A stretch of 51,765 nt of DNA from Bacilli bacterium. GTDB lineage: Bacteria; Bacillota_I; Bacilli_A; RFN20; CAG-449. The notes under the pieces are model-generated. The model saw only the letters and a program-made list of their open reading frames with translations. It was not told the DNA's origin and did not search any database. Where the stretch lies: assembly GCA_900755065.1 (NCBI GenBank), contig CAAEFC010000052.1, positions 1 to 51,765 of the forward strand. The letters run 5' to 3'. A program made the position numbers and the translations under genes. Of this stretch, positions 1 to 8,502 are shown piece after piece (position 1 is the stretch's first letter; each line of letters starts with the position of its first letter).

Positions 1-83
1 GAAAATGAAAAGAAAAACGGAATTTTTGCGCGCGAATGAACGAAAAGAAGGCGACAGAAATCTTTTTTAGCGCTTTTTCTTTA
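1..83. repeat. Direct repeat, left copy (truncated by window edge)
   Basis: This stretch reappears at 2022-2104 in the same orientation with only two substitutions that I can see over 83 bp (a C/T change in the GCG-rich centre and a G/A change in the following A-run). The left copy touches the window edge, so its true length is unknown. It is AT-rich with no open frame. The two copies bracket the ATPase gene and the decayed sequence behind it, so this may be a duplication, or a repeat that mediated insertion of the roughly 2-kb segment. Confidence 0.8.
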
Positions 84-267
84 AAGAGTTTCATATATGA
101 GAAAATGGATAATAAGAAACAAGAGAAAAACAATGGATATTATGCCTGTTGTCCGCTTTGTAAAACCATGTTGATTCAAACACTAACGAGTAAAATTAAG
201 AAATAATTGTCTAAACATAGCCACTCTTAAATGATAAATAGAATTTCCTATTCAAGTAGAAAACAAA

Positions 268-1611
268 TTATAGAAACATTGCCATATATACAGGAAGATG
301 CAGAATATCGTCTTTCATCATCAGGTCTTTCGTGTAAAGAATATACGGCTGTTGGTACTTACCTTGGAATTTTGCCATGAATTTATCGAGTGAGGAATGG
401 ATTTGGTATCTGCCTGATTTTACTTCGATAGGAGAAACTTTGCGCTTTTCCGAAATCAGGAAATCAATTTCCATATGGTTTTCCCGATGGTCGGTATCGC
501 TTCTTGAATAGAAGTAGAGTTTATGTCCGTTTCTACGAAGCATTTGGGCGACGATATTTTCCATCAACATTCCTTCGTTGATGCTCAGATGGTCAAACAG
601 AATGGGTTTATACAGTTCGTTTTGAATATACGGCAAATCCATAAAGGTGAGAGTAACGAGCAGTCCCGTATCGCCCATATAGCATTTTTGTGTGGCGTGG
701 TCGGAACTCAATGCAAGACCAATGTTCGGATCGGTGCAGTTATAACACTGATTGATAACCATTGCTTCGTGAAGCCAAATAAAGGCTTCCTCGTAGTTTC
801 TGAACCGTGCTTCCTTTCCGAGAGAAGAAAGTTTATATTTCTTTTCTTTTTTGGAAAGTTGTGCGGGGATGTTATCAAAAACGGCAAAGACCTTATCTTC
901 GTAGCCTTGCGCAAACTTGGTTACATCCTCGCGGTATAAATTGATGATGGTGCGCTTTGCACGGTCGGCAAGCTCAAAACTCTTGTCGGGAAGATAGGCA
1001 AGCACTGCTTGGGGCATTCCGCCGACGAGCATATATTGCTTGAAACAATTCATTACTTTGCGATGAATGGCATCGCCGAGCGGTCGTCTTTTATCAAAGA
1101 AGTCTTTTAGCATAGGAACGGTAACCGTATCGCCAAGCGCCCATAAAAATTCTTCAAAGTCGAGCGGGAACATCTCAATGTGTTCTTCTTCGGACGGAAT
1201 AACGATATTTTGGGTGTTCTTTTTCAGGCGAATGAGTGATCCTGTTTCAAGGTAGTCGTATCTTCCGTCAGCGACGAGATACTTGATGAACTGCCTTGCA
1301 ATAGGGAACTGCTTCACTTCGTCAAAGATGATGATGGACTCACGGGGAAAGAGCATTACGCCGTAAAAAGCCGAGAGTTTTTGGAAGAACAGATTTAAGT
1401 CATATCGTTCATAGGTGAAGAGATTTTCGATGTCTTGTGAAATATTGGCGAAATCAACGATGATATAACTTTTGTATTCGTTTTTTGCAAACTCTTCGGC
1501 AACGAAACTTTTTCCGACACGCCGTGCGCCGTCAATCATCAGTGCAGTAGAACCGTTGCTTATCTTTTTCCATTCGATAAGGTCCTGATAGATTTTACGT
1601 TTGAGAATCAT
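268..1611 (-). CDS. DUF4143-type AAA ATPase (AAA_14)
   Basis: A P-loop ATPase of the widespread AAA_14/DUF4143 group. Walker A is GARRVGKS (residues 28-35) and Walker B is the IIIFDEV segment near residue 95. The family-typical PLDFEEF motif lies in the middle. The C-terminal domain ends with an EIDFLI...PIEVKSG pattern, which resembles a PD-(D/E)xK nuclease core and is usual for the family. At 447 aa it is full length. A GAGG ribosome site precedes the ATG. The gene points away from the housekeeping operon and is flanked by a direct repeat, suggesting an accessory insertion. The biological role of these proteins is not settled; many copies occur in host-associated anaerobes and sometimes act as AAA-linked toxin or defence-like modules. 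The family call is firm and the role unknown. Confidence 0.9.
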   Translation of the reverse strand: MILKRKIYQDLIEWKKISNGSTALMIDGARRVGKSFVAEEFAKNEYKSYIIVDFANISQDIENLFTYERYDLNLFFQKLSAFYGVMLFPRESIIIFDEVKQFPIARQFIKYLVADGRYDYLETGSLIRLKKNTQNIVIPSEEEHIEMFPLDFEEFLWALGDTVTVPMLKDFFDKRRPLGDAIHRKVMNCFKQYMLVGGMPQAVLAYLPDKSFELADRAKRTIINLYREDVTKFAQGYEDKVFAVFDNIPAQLSKKEKKYKLSSLGKEARFRNYEEAFIWLHEAMVINQCYNCTDPNIGLALSSDHATQKCYMGDTGLLVTLTFMDLPYIQNELYKPILFDHLSINEGMLMENIVAQMLRRNGHKLYFYSRSDTDHRENHMEIDFLISEKRKVSPIEVKSGRYQIHSSLDKFMAKFQGKYQQPYILYTKDLMMKDDILHLPVYMAMFL

Positions 1612-1758
1612 ATGATACCTCGCTTTCCTGTTTGAAAATAGTATGGCACATTAAACACGAAAAAGCAAGGTGCAAACGGTTGAATTTGCACGAAAAGGCA
1701 ACTTATAAAAAATGAAATTTGTACAGAAAGGCAGATTTAACGAAGGAGAACACTAAAA

Positions 1759-2060
1759 ATGAAAAAAGAAAATCAATAAATACCTGAACTCTGGGCATAC
1801 CATTGGAATTGGAATCGGGTTTTATGTCGAGCACAGTCAAAGTTCTGAACGGTTCGGAAACGGAATTGGCAAGCGGCATTAAAAACGTTACGCTGCCGTC
1901 TTTATCGGACGGCAGTTACAGTATCAGCGTGAGTTTAATAGTGTTAAATCTAAAACACGAAGGGAGTTTAACGTGTGATTGGGCATCCCTCTTTTTCGCT
2001 TCTATTTTAGCGGAGAATCTCGAAAATGAAAAGAAAAACGGAATTTTTGCGTGCGAATGA
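1759..2060 (+). pseudogene. Decayed remnant of a secreted or repeat-domain protein
   Basis: A good ribosome site (GAAGGAGA) precedes an ATG, but that frame stops after six codons. Downstream, two other frames carry protein-like stretches: a Gly/Ile-rich segment (HTIGIGIGFYVEH) and, in another frame from about 1803, an Ig-fold-like stretch (VKVLNGSETELASGIKNVTL). The last 13 codons run into the right copy of the direct repeat. The pattern is that of a frameshifted, truncated gene rather than a working one. No family can be named. Apart from this and the direct repeat I see nothing else between 1612 and 2110. Confidence 0.3.
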
Positions 2061-2104
2061 ACGAAAAAAAGGCGACAGAAATCTTTTTTAGCGCTTTTTC
2101 TTTC
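2022..2104. repeat. Direct repeat, right copy
   Basis: Near-identical to the first 83 bases of the window. After the shared block the copies diverge: the left one continues with ordinary sequence, the right one with a T-rich then A-rich near-palindrome directly upstream of the gmk promoter. Confidence 0.8.
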
Positions 2105-2111
2105 TTTTTTC

Positions 2112-2140
2112 TTTAAAAAAAAAGAAACCGCGAGTAGAAT
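2112..2140 (+). promoter_or_regulatory. Candidate promoter of the gmk-priA operon
   Basis: TTTAAA and TAGAAT are separated by 17 bp, about 30 bp upstream of the gmk start. The -35 box lies in an A/T-rich near-palindrome. Four of six -35 positions and five of six -10 positions match the sigma-A consensus. Confidence 0.4.
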
Positions 2141-2169
2141 GGAAGAATCAAAAGATGATTGAGGTGTTT

Positions 2170-2739
2170 ATGAAAAAAGGGTTATTGATCGTATTATCCG
2201 GTCCTTCCGGCGTCGGCAAGGGGACTGTGCGGAGACAGGTTTTCAAAGACAGGTCCCTGAATCTGGCGTATTCGATTTCGATGACCACGCGGACGCCTCG
2301 CGAAAAAGAAAAAGAGGGAATCGATTATTTCTTCGTTTCCAAAGACCGGTTTTTGGACGGAATCGCCTCGGGTGATTTTCTGGAATACGCGGTTTTCGTC
2401 GGGAATTACTACGGCACGCCGAAAGCGTACGTCGAAAAGTTGCGCGAAGAAGGGAAAAACGTCTTTCTCGAAATCGAAGTCGAGGGTGCCAAACAGGTGC
2501 TGGCCCGATACGAGAACGACGATAAAGTCGTCTCCATCTTTCTTCTTCCTCCGTCTCTGGAAGAATTGGAAAAGCGGATCCGGGGCCGGAGAAGCGAAGA
2601 AGAGGCGATCATTCAGGAGCGGCTTGGCAAAGCGAAACGGGAAATCGACCTCAAAGGAAATTATCAGTACACGGTGCTGAACGACGATGTCTTGCGCGCG
2701 AGCGAAGAGATCAAAGCGATCATTCATTCGCGGCTATGA
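2170..2739 (+). CDS. gmk: Guanylate kinase
   Basis: Phosphorylates GMP (and dGMP) to the diphosphate with ATP in purine nucleotide metabolism. The P-loop GPSGVGKGT is at residues 11-19. The GMP-binding segment with TTRTPREKEKEGIDYFFV follows, and the lid-like IRGRRSEEEAI region is near the C-terminus. I place the start at the ATG at 2170 because GAGGTG lies just upstream. An in-frame ATG 15 bp earlier has no ribosome site and would only add MIEVF. The result, 189 aa, is normal for the family. It overlaps priA by 4 bp (ATGA), so the two are translationally coupled. The rpoZ and coaBC genes that often sit between gmk and priA in Bacillota are absent here. Confidence 0.97.
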   Translation: MKKGLLIVLSGPSGVGKGTVRRQVFKDRSLNLAYSISMTTRTPREKEKEGIDYFFVSKDRFLDGIASGDFLEYAVFVGNYYGTPKAYVEKLREEGKNVFLEIEVEGAKQVLARYENDDKVVSIFLLPPSLEELEKRIRGRRSEEEAIIQERLGKAKREIDLKGNYQYTVLNDDVLRASEEIKAIIHSRL

Positions 2740-4928
2740 TACGGATTCTCGAAGTCTTGATCGAATATTCTTCCGCCGAACTGGATCGGACGTTTTTTTA
2801 TGCCTATTCGGGCAAAAACGAAATTCAGACCGGAGTCAGGGTTCTGGTCGATTTTCACCATCGGGAAGTCGTCGGCTACGTGATGAACGTCGTTCCTTTC
2901 AACGGAACGCTGGAAGAATACGAAAGCCCGTATATCGTCAAAGAAATCAACGGCATCGTCGATGAAGAACCGATCCTCTCCGAAGAATTGAGAGCGTTGG
3001 CGCGAAAAATCAGCGCGTATTACTTTTCTCCGTTGATCGGCGTTTATCAGGCGATGCTTCCGCCTTCGCTGAAACCGAAGAAATCAGCGCTGAAACAGCC
3101 GAAAATCCGTTACGAAACGTGGATTGAAGTCAAAAACGGCGACGAAACCGGACTGACTTTCAAACAGGCCGAAGTTCTTGAAACCGTTCGTCGGAATCAA
3201 AGAGTTCTTAAAAGCGACTTGCCGGCTCATCTGGTCAAGGCCCTGTACGAAAAGGGAAAGATCGACTTTGTCCGGAAAGAGAAAATCCGTTCCGTTTCCG
3301 AATCGGTTTCCGGAAAAGACGAATCCGCTTTGAACGATCAGCAACAGTTGGCTTTAAACGCGATTCTCGACGGCGAAGAATCGACTTATCTATTGGAAGG
3401 CGTGACCGGAAGCGGCAAGACGGAAGTTTACCTTCACGCGGCCAAAGCGATGATCGCCGAGGGAAAGACGGTGCTGATGCTGGTTCCGGAAATCTCGCTG
3501 ACGCATCAGATGGTCCGACGGTTTTCCGAACGGTTCGCGCGCATCGCGATTCTTCACTCGGGACTGACTTCGGGCGAAAAATACGATCAGTACCGCCTGA
3601 TCAGCCAGGGGAAAGTCGACATCGTCATCGGCGCGCGCAGCGCGATCTTCGCGCCGTTAAAGAATCTGGGTCTGATCATCATCGACGAAGAGCAGGCGGA
3701 AACCTACAAACAGGAAAATCCGCCGTATTATCATGCCCGCACGGTCGGAGAATTCCGCCGGGATTCCACCGGCTGCAAACTCGTTCTGGGCAGCGCGACG
3801 CCGACGCTTGAAACCAAGACGAAAGCGCTGAAAGGGCTGTACCATCAACTCACGCTGACCAAGCGGTTCAACGACGCGCCTCTTCCGAAAACCCGCATCG
3901 TCAATCTGCTCGATTTGCAGAATCTCGACAACGAATCGGCGCTTTTTTCCGTTCCGCTCAGGGAGAAAATTCAGGATCGGTTGAACAGAGGGGAACAGGT
4001 CATGCTGTTGATCAACAAGCGGGGGTACGCTCCGTACATTCAGTGCAGCCGGTGTCATCGGGTCCTGAAATGTCCGACATGCGACCGGGCGCTTTCCTAT
4101 CACAAGGAAGAGAATCTGTTGAAATGCCATCATTGCGGTTATGTCGAGGAAATGCGGCGGAAATGTCCGAATTGCGATGCCGAACGCTTCTACAAAATCG
4201 GATTCGGAAGCGAAAAGGTGCTGGAAGAAGCGCAACGCCTCTTCCCTTCGGCCCGATGCGCGCGTCTGGATTCCGACGTGGCCGGGGTCAAAAATCGCGT
4301 GAGAGACATTCTCCGCGACTTTGAAAACCGGAAAACCGACATTCTCATCGGCACGCAGATGATCGCCAAGGGACACGATTTCGGAAACGTTACATTAGTT
4401 GGCGTCGTTCTCGCGGATCTCGGACTGAATATCCCTTCCTATCGGGCGGGGGAGAGGACCTTCTCCCTGATTACGCAGGCAATCGGCCGCGCCGGAAGAA
4501 GCGCCAAAGCCGGAGAAGCGATCATTCAGACCTATTCGCCCGACCACTATGTGATCTACGACAGTTCCGTGCAGGATTATTCGCGCTTTTTCAACGAAGA
4601 GATGGCGTACCGGAAGATGAATCAGAATCCGCCTTACGTTTATCTGACGATGCTGACGCTTTCTTCGTCGGACGAAAACGATCTGATCGACGCGGCGGAT
4701 TTCGTCAAAAAGGATCTGGAAGCCCGTTTTGCTTCACGCAAGGTGGAAGTCATCGGTCCGAGCGAGCCGTTCATCGTCAAAGTCAACGGCTTGTATCGGC
4801 GGAAGATCCTTCTCAAATACAAGAAGCGGGAAGACGTCGAAACGGAAATCCGGGAACTGATCGGACGGGTCGTCCGGCGGAAAGGGCTGACCTTGCAGAT
4901 AAACGTTGATCCGGACAGCGATTATTGA
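2736..4928 (+). CDS. priA: Primosomal protein N' (replication restart helicase PriA)
   Basis: A superfamily 2 DNA helicase that recognises abandoned forks and reloads the replisome. An N-terminal 3'-DNA-binding region is followed by the helicase core: Walker A GVTGSGKT (222-229), motif II DEEQ (317-320; DEEH is commoner) and the motif V/VI region with GTQMIAKGHDF and QAIGRAGR. The eight zinc-binding cysteines are all present at 437, 440, 446, 449, 464, 467, 477 and 480. The length of 730 aa is slightly short but complete. Downstream, the usual def and fmt genes are missing and a small hypothetical gene with its own promoter follows. Confidence 0.97.
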   Translation: MIRILEVLIEYSSAELDRTFFYAYSGKNEIQTGVRVLVDFHHREVVGYVMNVVPFNGTLEEYESPYIVKEINGIVDEEPILSEELRALARKISAYYFSPLIGVYQAMLPPSLKPKKSALKQPKIRYETWIEVKNGDETGLTFKQAEVLETVRRNQRVLKSDLPAHLVKALYEKGKIDFVRKEKIRSVSESVSGKDESALNDQQQLALNAILDGEESTYLLEGVTGSGKTEVYLHAAKAMIAEGKTVLMLVPEISLTHQMVRRFSERFARIAILHSGLTSGEKYDQYRLISQGKVDIVIGARSAIFAPLKNLGLIIIDEEQAETYKQENPPYYHARTVGEFRRDSTGCKLVLGSATPTLETKTKALKGLYHQLTLTKRFNDAPLPKTRIVNLLDLQNLDNESALFSVPLREKIQDRLNRGEQVMLLINKRGYAPYIQCSRCHRVLKCPTCDRALSYHKEENLLKCHHCGYVEEMRRKCPNCDAERFYKIGFGSEKVLEEAQRLFPSARCARLDSDVAGVKNRVRDILRDFENRKTDILIGTQMIAKGHDFGNVTLVGVVLADLGLNIPSYRAGERTFSLITQAIGRAGRSAKAGEAIIQTYSPDHYVIYDSSVQDYSRFFNEEMAYRKMNQNPPYVYLTMLTLSSSDENDLIDAADFVKKDLEARFASRKVEVIGPSEPFIVKVNGLYRRKILLKYKKREDVETEIRELIGRVVRRKGLTLQINVDPDSDY

Positions 4929-4957
4929 TTTCATTTTTTTCTTGGATTATGTATAAT
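4929..4957 (+). promoter_or_regulatory. Candidate promoter upstream of the DUF1904-like gene
   Basis: A perfect TATAAT is preceded by TTTCAT with a 17-bp spacer. It lies between priA and the next gene, 20 bp before its start, and is followed by a strong GGAGG ribosome site. The same TTTCAT-N17-TATAAT layout occurs before the ATP synthase operon. This suggests the rsmB-like/rlmN operon can be transcribed independently of gmk-priA. Confidence 0.5.
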
Positions 4958-4977
4958 AAATTACGGAGGTTCGCACT

Positions 4978-5454
4978 ATGGTCATCATTTCTTACACCGG
5001 TCTGGATTTGTATCTGATCGGAGAACTCAACGGGAAAATCCACGCTTCCGTCAGCCGGATTCTGCACGTCGACGAGGAGGAAATCGTCTTTTCCGCCTAC
5101 GATTCGTTCGTCTTTTACAAGGGACACGAGCAGACATCGATTCATCTGGTCATCAAAGTGGAGATGGACGAAGCGTTGAGAAAGTATCAAAAAGATCTTG
5201 CGGATTATCTGATCGAAACCGGCAAAGAATATTCCTTGCATTCGTTCGTCTATTTTCAGTATTTCCGGAAAGAGGATACATATTTAAGCGTCAACGAAGA
5301 TTATCCCCGCTACCTGACCGCGCAGAATGAGGCGACGGAAGAGGAATACGACGAGGACAAAGAATACAGCGAAGAAGAGTTGTATACCGGAAATATTTTC
5401 AAAGATTTCGAAGAAGACGGCGGGGTCGGCTTCGATTCAATCCGAAAAAAGTAA
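4978..5454 (+). CDS. Conserved hypothetical protein, possibly DUF1904-like
   Basis: 158 aa with no signal peptide or membrane segment. The first 110 residues alternate short strands and helices (SYTGLDLYLIG, EEIVFSAYDSFVFYKG, YSLHSFVYFQYF). This is compatible with the small tautomerase-like DUF1904 fold seen in Bacilli and Acholeplasma, but I cannot confirm it. The C-terminal 45 residues are very acidic (EEYDEDKEYSEEEL) and probably disordered. It starts after a perfect GGAGG and sits 21 bp before the rsmB-like gene, in the slot usually occupied by def and fmt. The gene is certain; the function is unknown. Confidence 0.85.
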   Translation: MVIISYTGLDLYLIGELNGKIHASVSRILHVDEEEIVFSAYDSFVFYKGHEQTSIHLVIKVEMDEALRKYQKDLADYLIETGKEYSLHSFVYFQYFRKEDTYLSVNEDYPRYLTAQNEATEEEYDEDKEYSEEELYTGNIFKDFEEDGGVGFDSIRKK

Positions 5455-5475
5455 ACCGCGGAAGGAGAAGGAAGT

Positions 5476-6738
5476 ATGAGTATTCTGGATTATGCGTATC
5501 AGTTGCTGTGCAAACTGAAAAACAAGGAGATGACGTTCAGTTTCGTCATCAACAAAAAGATCGGGGCGAACGAAATCGACGCGCCGCTAGTCATGCCCTT
5601 GAAAGACGCGATGAAAGCGGTGGTCAACCGATATTATTTCCTGGCGTGGGAAGTCAAGCACTATCTGAAAGGAATCGCTTTGAGCGAAAGCGAACTCGAC
5701 GTGCTGGTATTGGCTTTGGCTCTGACCCGGTATTCAAGAAATCTGGACGCGGGAAGGATTGAGAGCGAACTGACGGCTTTCCTTTCCGAAAGCGGAAGCG
5801 CGCTGGATACGGAAACGGTCCTGAAAATGATCGGGGAACTGAAAGAAAAGACGACGACTCTGCCCGATGCTTTCAACGAAAACTTCTCCAAAAAAAGCAG
5901 CCTGAATTACGCTTATCCGGAATGGCTGGTTTCGATGATGCGTAAGCACTACGGAACGCGTTTTACCTACAAGAGCATCGCCGCGAGCCGAAAAAGCACG
6001 CCGATTTCGATCTGCACCAACGAGATTCTGACCGACGGAATCGAGGACGAGGCATTCGAGAAAACTGAGACGACGGCGAACAGTTACTTCTATGTCGGAA
6101 AGAAAAAACTCTTTGAAGAAGAACTGTTTTTGAGCCGGAAAGTGTTCGTGCTGGATCAAAGCGAACAGAAAGTCCTCGACAATCTGAAAATCGTTCAGGG
6201 GGAGAGGATTCTGATGTACGGAAAATTCGAGCCTTCGTTCGTCGTCGATACGCTGGTAAAACTGATGGATTTGGGCAAAGTCCGCGTCGCTCTGGATCAT
6301 CCCGATACGGTCAACGCGCTGCGGAAGGTCGTCGGAAAATTCCGCTTCCGTTCCTGCGAGGTTTTTGAAAGTCCTCTGAATCTGATCTGCACGCATTCTT
6401 CCGACGACAACGATCGGGTGATCGTTCTTCCGGAAAGTAGCGAATTAGGGCTGGTCCGAAAGAAACCGGAGGTCCTCCTTTCGTTGAAAAAAGAGGATCT
6501 GGACGCCTATATCGAAGGGCAGACGGCCGTTCTGAACGAAATGGGACAGTACGTGAAGAACGACGGCGAACTCGACTATCTGGTTCCGACGCTCAACAAG
6601 AAAGAGTCGTTCGGCCTGATCCGTCAATTTTTGGATACGCACCCTCAGTTCGGTCTGATCGAAGAAAAAACGATTTTTCCTTTTGAATACAGAGGAGAGG
6701 GGGTTTATTACGCCCGACTGAGAAAGTTAGGAAAATGA
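5476..6738 (+). CDS. RsmB-like protein lacking catalytic and SAM motifs
   Basis: Position (between priA and rlmN) and architecture match RsmB, the 16S rRNA m5C967 methyltransferase. An N-terminal NusB-like helical domain (about 1-130) is followed by the PEWLV signature (148-152) and a Rossmann-like region. The key motifs are gone. The SAM loop that normally reads DLCAAPGGK aligns with LMYGKFEPSF (246-255). The DAPCSG motif aligns with LPESSE (318-323). The YSTC catalytic motif aligns with YLVPTL (368-373), so both catalytic cysteines are lost. Flanking sequence such as GLVRKKPEV and the final DTHPQFGLIEE...GVYYARLRK remains recognisable. The frame is intact over 420 codons, so it is maintained rather than decaying. 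It may be an RNA-binding or assembly pseudoenzyme; the function is inferred. Confidence 0.8.
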   Translation: MSILDYAYQLLCKLKNKEMTFSFVINKKIGANEIDAPLVMPLKDAMKAVVNRYYFLAWEVKHYLKGIALSESELDVLVLALALTRYSRNLDAGRIESELTAFLSESGSALDTETVLKMIGELKEKTTTLPDAFNENFSKKSSLNYAYPEWLVSMMRKHYGTRFTYKSIAASRKSTPISICTNEILTDGIEDEAFEKTETTANSYFYVGKKKLFEEELFLSRKVFVLDQSEQKVLDNLKIVQGERILMYGKFEPSFVVDTLVKLMDLGKVRVALDHPDTVNALRKVVGKFRFRSCEVFESPLNLICTHSSDDNDRVIVLPESSELGLVRKKPEVLLSLKKEDLDAYIEGQTAVLNEMGQYVKNDGELDYLVPTLNKKESFGLIRQFLDTHPQFGLIEEKTIFPFEYRGEGVYYARLRKLGK

Positions 6739-6739
6739 C

Positions 6740-7780
6740 ATGGTCAATCTTTACGGTCTCACATTAAACAAACTGGAAACTGAGATGATCCGGGAGGGTC
6801 AGAACAAATATCGGGCAAAACAACTTTTTACGTGGATTTACGAAAAAGAAGTTATCGATTTTGAGGCGATGAGCGATATTTCCAAAAAGTTTCAGGAAGT
6901 GCTGAAAGAGAAATACTGCCTGGAAAAGCCGAAGATTTTTCTTCGTCAGGACGCTTCCGACGGCACGGTCAAACTGTTACTCGAGCTGAGCGACGGAGAG
7001 AAAATCGAAACGGTTCTGATGCGCTACAATTACGGCAACGTCGCCTGCGTATCCAGCCAGGTCGGCTGCAACATGGGCTGTTCGTTCTGCGCTTCCGGTC
7101 TTTTGAAGAAACAACGGAATCTTTCCGTCGAGGAGATGGTCGGCGAAGTGCTGATTCTCAACGATATTCTGAAAGAGGAAAACCAGAAGATCACCCATGT
7201 CGTGGTGATGGGAACGGGCGAACCTTTCGACAATTACGACAACGTCATCGATTTCGTCCGCATCGTCAACGATCAGAAAGCGCTGGCTATCGGCGCGCGG
7301 CACATCACGGTTTCCACCTGCGGAATTCCCGATAAAATCGTCCGTTACGGACAGGAGGGGTTGCAGATCAATCTGGCGATCTCGCTCCATGCGCCGAATA
7401 ACGCCCTTCGAAACCGCCTGATGAAAGTCAACAAGGCTTATCCGTTAGAAACATTGATCCCCGCCGTGGCGAAGTACATCGCTCTGTCCGGTCGTCGGGT
7501 TACCTACGAATACATCATGCTCAAAGGCGTCAACGATTCTCTGGAACACGCGCGGGAACTGGTCGAACTCATCCGCCCGACTTACGCGTATGTCAATCTG
7601 ATTCCGTACAATTCGGTCAGCGAAAACGGATTCCGTCGCGCCGACAATGCGCAGGTCCGTTTATTCATGGACTATCTGATCAAGCACGGAGTCAATACGA
7701 CGATCCGCAAGGAATTCGGAAGCGATATCGACGCCGCGTGCGGACAGTTGCGCGCGAAACACGAGAAGGATCGGCCATGA
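6740..7780 (+). CDS. rlmN: Dual-specificity 23S rRNA/tRNA adenine-C2 methyltransferase
   Basis: A radical-SAM enzyme making m2A2503 in 23S rRNA and m2A37 in some tRNAs. The cluster-binding CxxxCxxC is at C110, C114 and C117 (GCNMGCSFCASG). The GTGEPFDNYDNV motif and the C-terminal DIDAACGQLR with the second catalytic cysteine are both present. At 346 aa it is full length. It begins one base after the stop of the preceding gene, with AGGAAA as the ribosome site, and overlaps the phosphatase gene by ATGA. Its intactness contrasts with its degenerate upstream neighbour. Confidence 0.97.
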   Translation: MVNLYGLTLNKLETEMIREGQNKYRAKQLFTWIYEKEVIDFEAMSDISKKFQEVLKEKYCLEKPKIFLRQDASDGTVKLLLELSDGEKIETVLMRYNYGNVACVSSQVGCNMGCSFCASGLLKKQRNLSVEEMVGEVLILNDILKEENQKITHVVVMGTGEPFDNYDNVIDFVRIVNDQKALAIGARHITVSTCGIPDKIVRYGQEGLQINLAISLHAPNNALRNRLMKVNKAYPLETLIPAVAKYIALSGRRVTYEYIMLKGVNDSLEHARELVELIRPTYAYVNLIPYNSVSENGFRRADNAQVRLFMDYLIKHGVNTTIRKEFGSDIDAACGQLRAKHEKDRP

Positions 7781-8502
7781 TCTACGCGCGGACCGACCGG
7801 GGGATCGTCAGAGACAGCAACGAGGACAACGTTGAAGTTTTTACCTGCGGCGAAATCACTTATCTGATGGTCCTCGACGGCATGGGCGGCCATAACCGGG
7901 GGGATACCGCTTCGTCTCTGGCTATGAGCGAATTGAAGAAGGAATTGACGAAAAAGGAAAACTTTCATTCGGTTTTTTCTTTGCGCCGATTTATCCTTCG
8001 CGCGATCAAAAAGGCCAACCGCGCGGTCAACGAACTGGGAAGCACGCTGATGGAATACGCCGATATGGGAACGACCCTCGTGCTGACTGCCTTGATCAAA
8101 GACCTCGTTCTTCTGTTCAACGTCGGCGATTCGCGCTGTTACGCGATGAAAGAAGGAAAGATGCGCCAGATCAGCGAAGATCAGACTTACGTCGAATTCC
8201 TTTACAAAACGGGAAAAATCACTTTTGAAGAGAAAAAGACGCACCCGAAGAGGCATGTTCTGATGAATGCGCTGGGGACTTACTCGACGATCAGCATCGC
8301 CACGAAAATTCTCCGGGAAAGTTTCGATAAAATCTTGCTTTGCTCGGACGGATTATATAATATGGTTGATGACGAATATATCGAACGGATTTTGAAAAAA
8401 GACGGTCCGATAAAGGAAAAAGTGGATGAATTGATCGAATTATCCAATCTCAACGGAGGAAAGGATAATATCGCCGTTGCACTGTGGGAGGCTGACAGAT
8501 GA
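7777..8502 (+). CDS. stp: PP2C-type Ser/Thr protein phosphatase
   Basis: A metal-dependent phosphatase that opposes the kinase encoded next to it. Metal-binding motifs are RDSNED (12-17) and DGMGGH (34-39), followed by GDSRCYAM and a C-terminal CSDGLYNMVDDEYI and GGKDNIAVALW. I use the ATG that overlaps the rlmN stop, because it has GAGAAGGA in front and gives the canonical MIYARTDRG start. A longer GTG-start frame lies inside rlmN. At 241 aa it is typical of PrpC/Stp. It overlaps the kinase start by 4 bp. Confidence 0.95.
   Translation: MIYARTDRGIVRDSNEDNVEVFTCGEITYLMVLDGMGGHNRGDTASSLAMSELKKELTKKENFHSVFSLRRFILRAIKKANRAVNELGSTLMEYADMGTTLVLTALIKDLVLLFNVGDSRCYAMKEGKMRQISEDQTYVEFLYKTGKITFEEKKTHPKRHVLMNALGTYSTISIATKILRESFDKILLCSDGLYNMVDDEYIERILKKDGPIKEKVDELIELSNLNGGKDNIAVALWEADR

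Noticed and set aside
1803..2060. An intact 85-aa gene
   Set aside because: It has no ribosome site in its own frame, the well-placed ATG upstream is in another frame that stops at once, and the end runs into the direct repeat; decay is more likely.
4978..5454. Methionyl-tRNA formyltransferase or peptide deformylase in the slot after priA
   Set aside because: The 158-aa product has neither the formyl-binding nor the HExxH deformylase motif; the usual genes are simply absent here.
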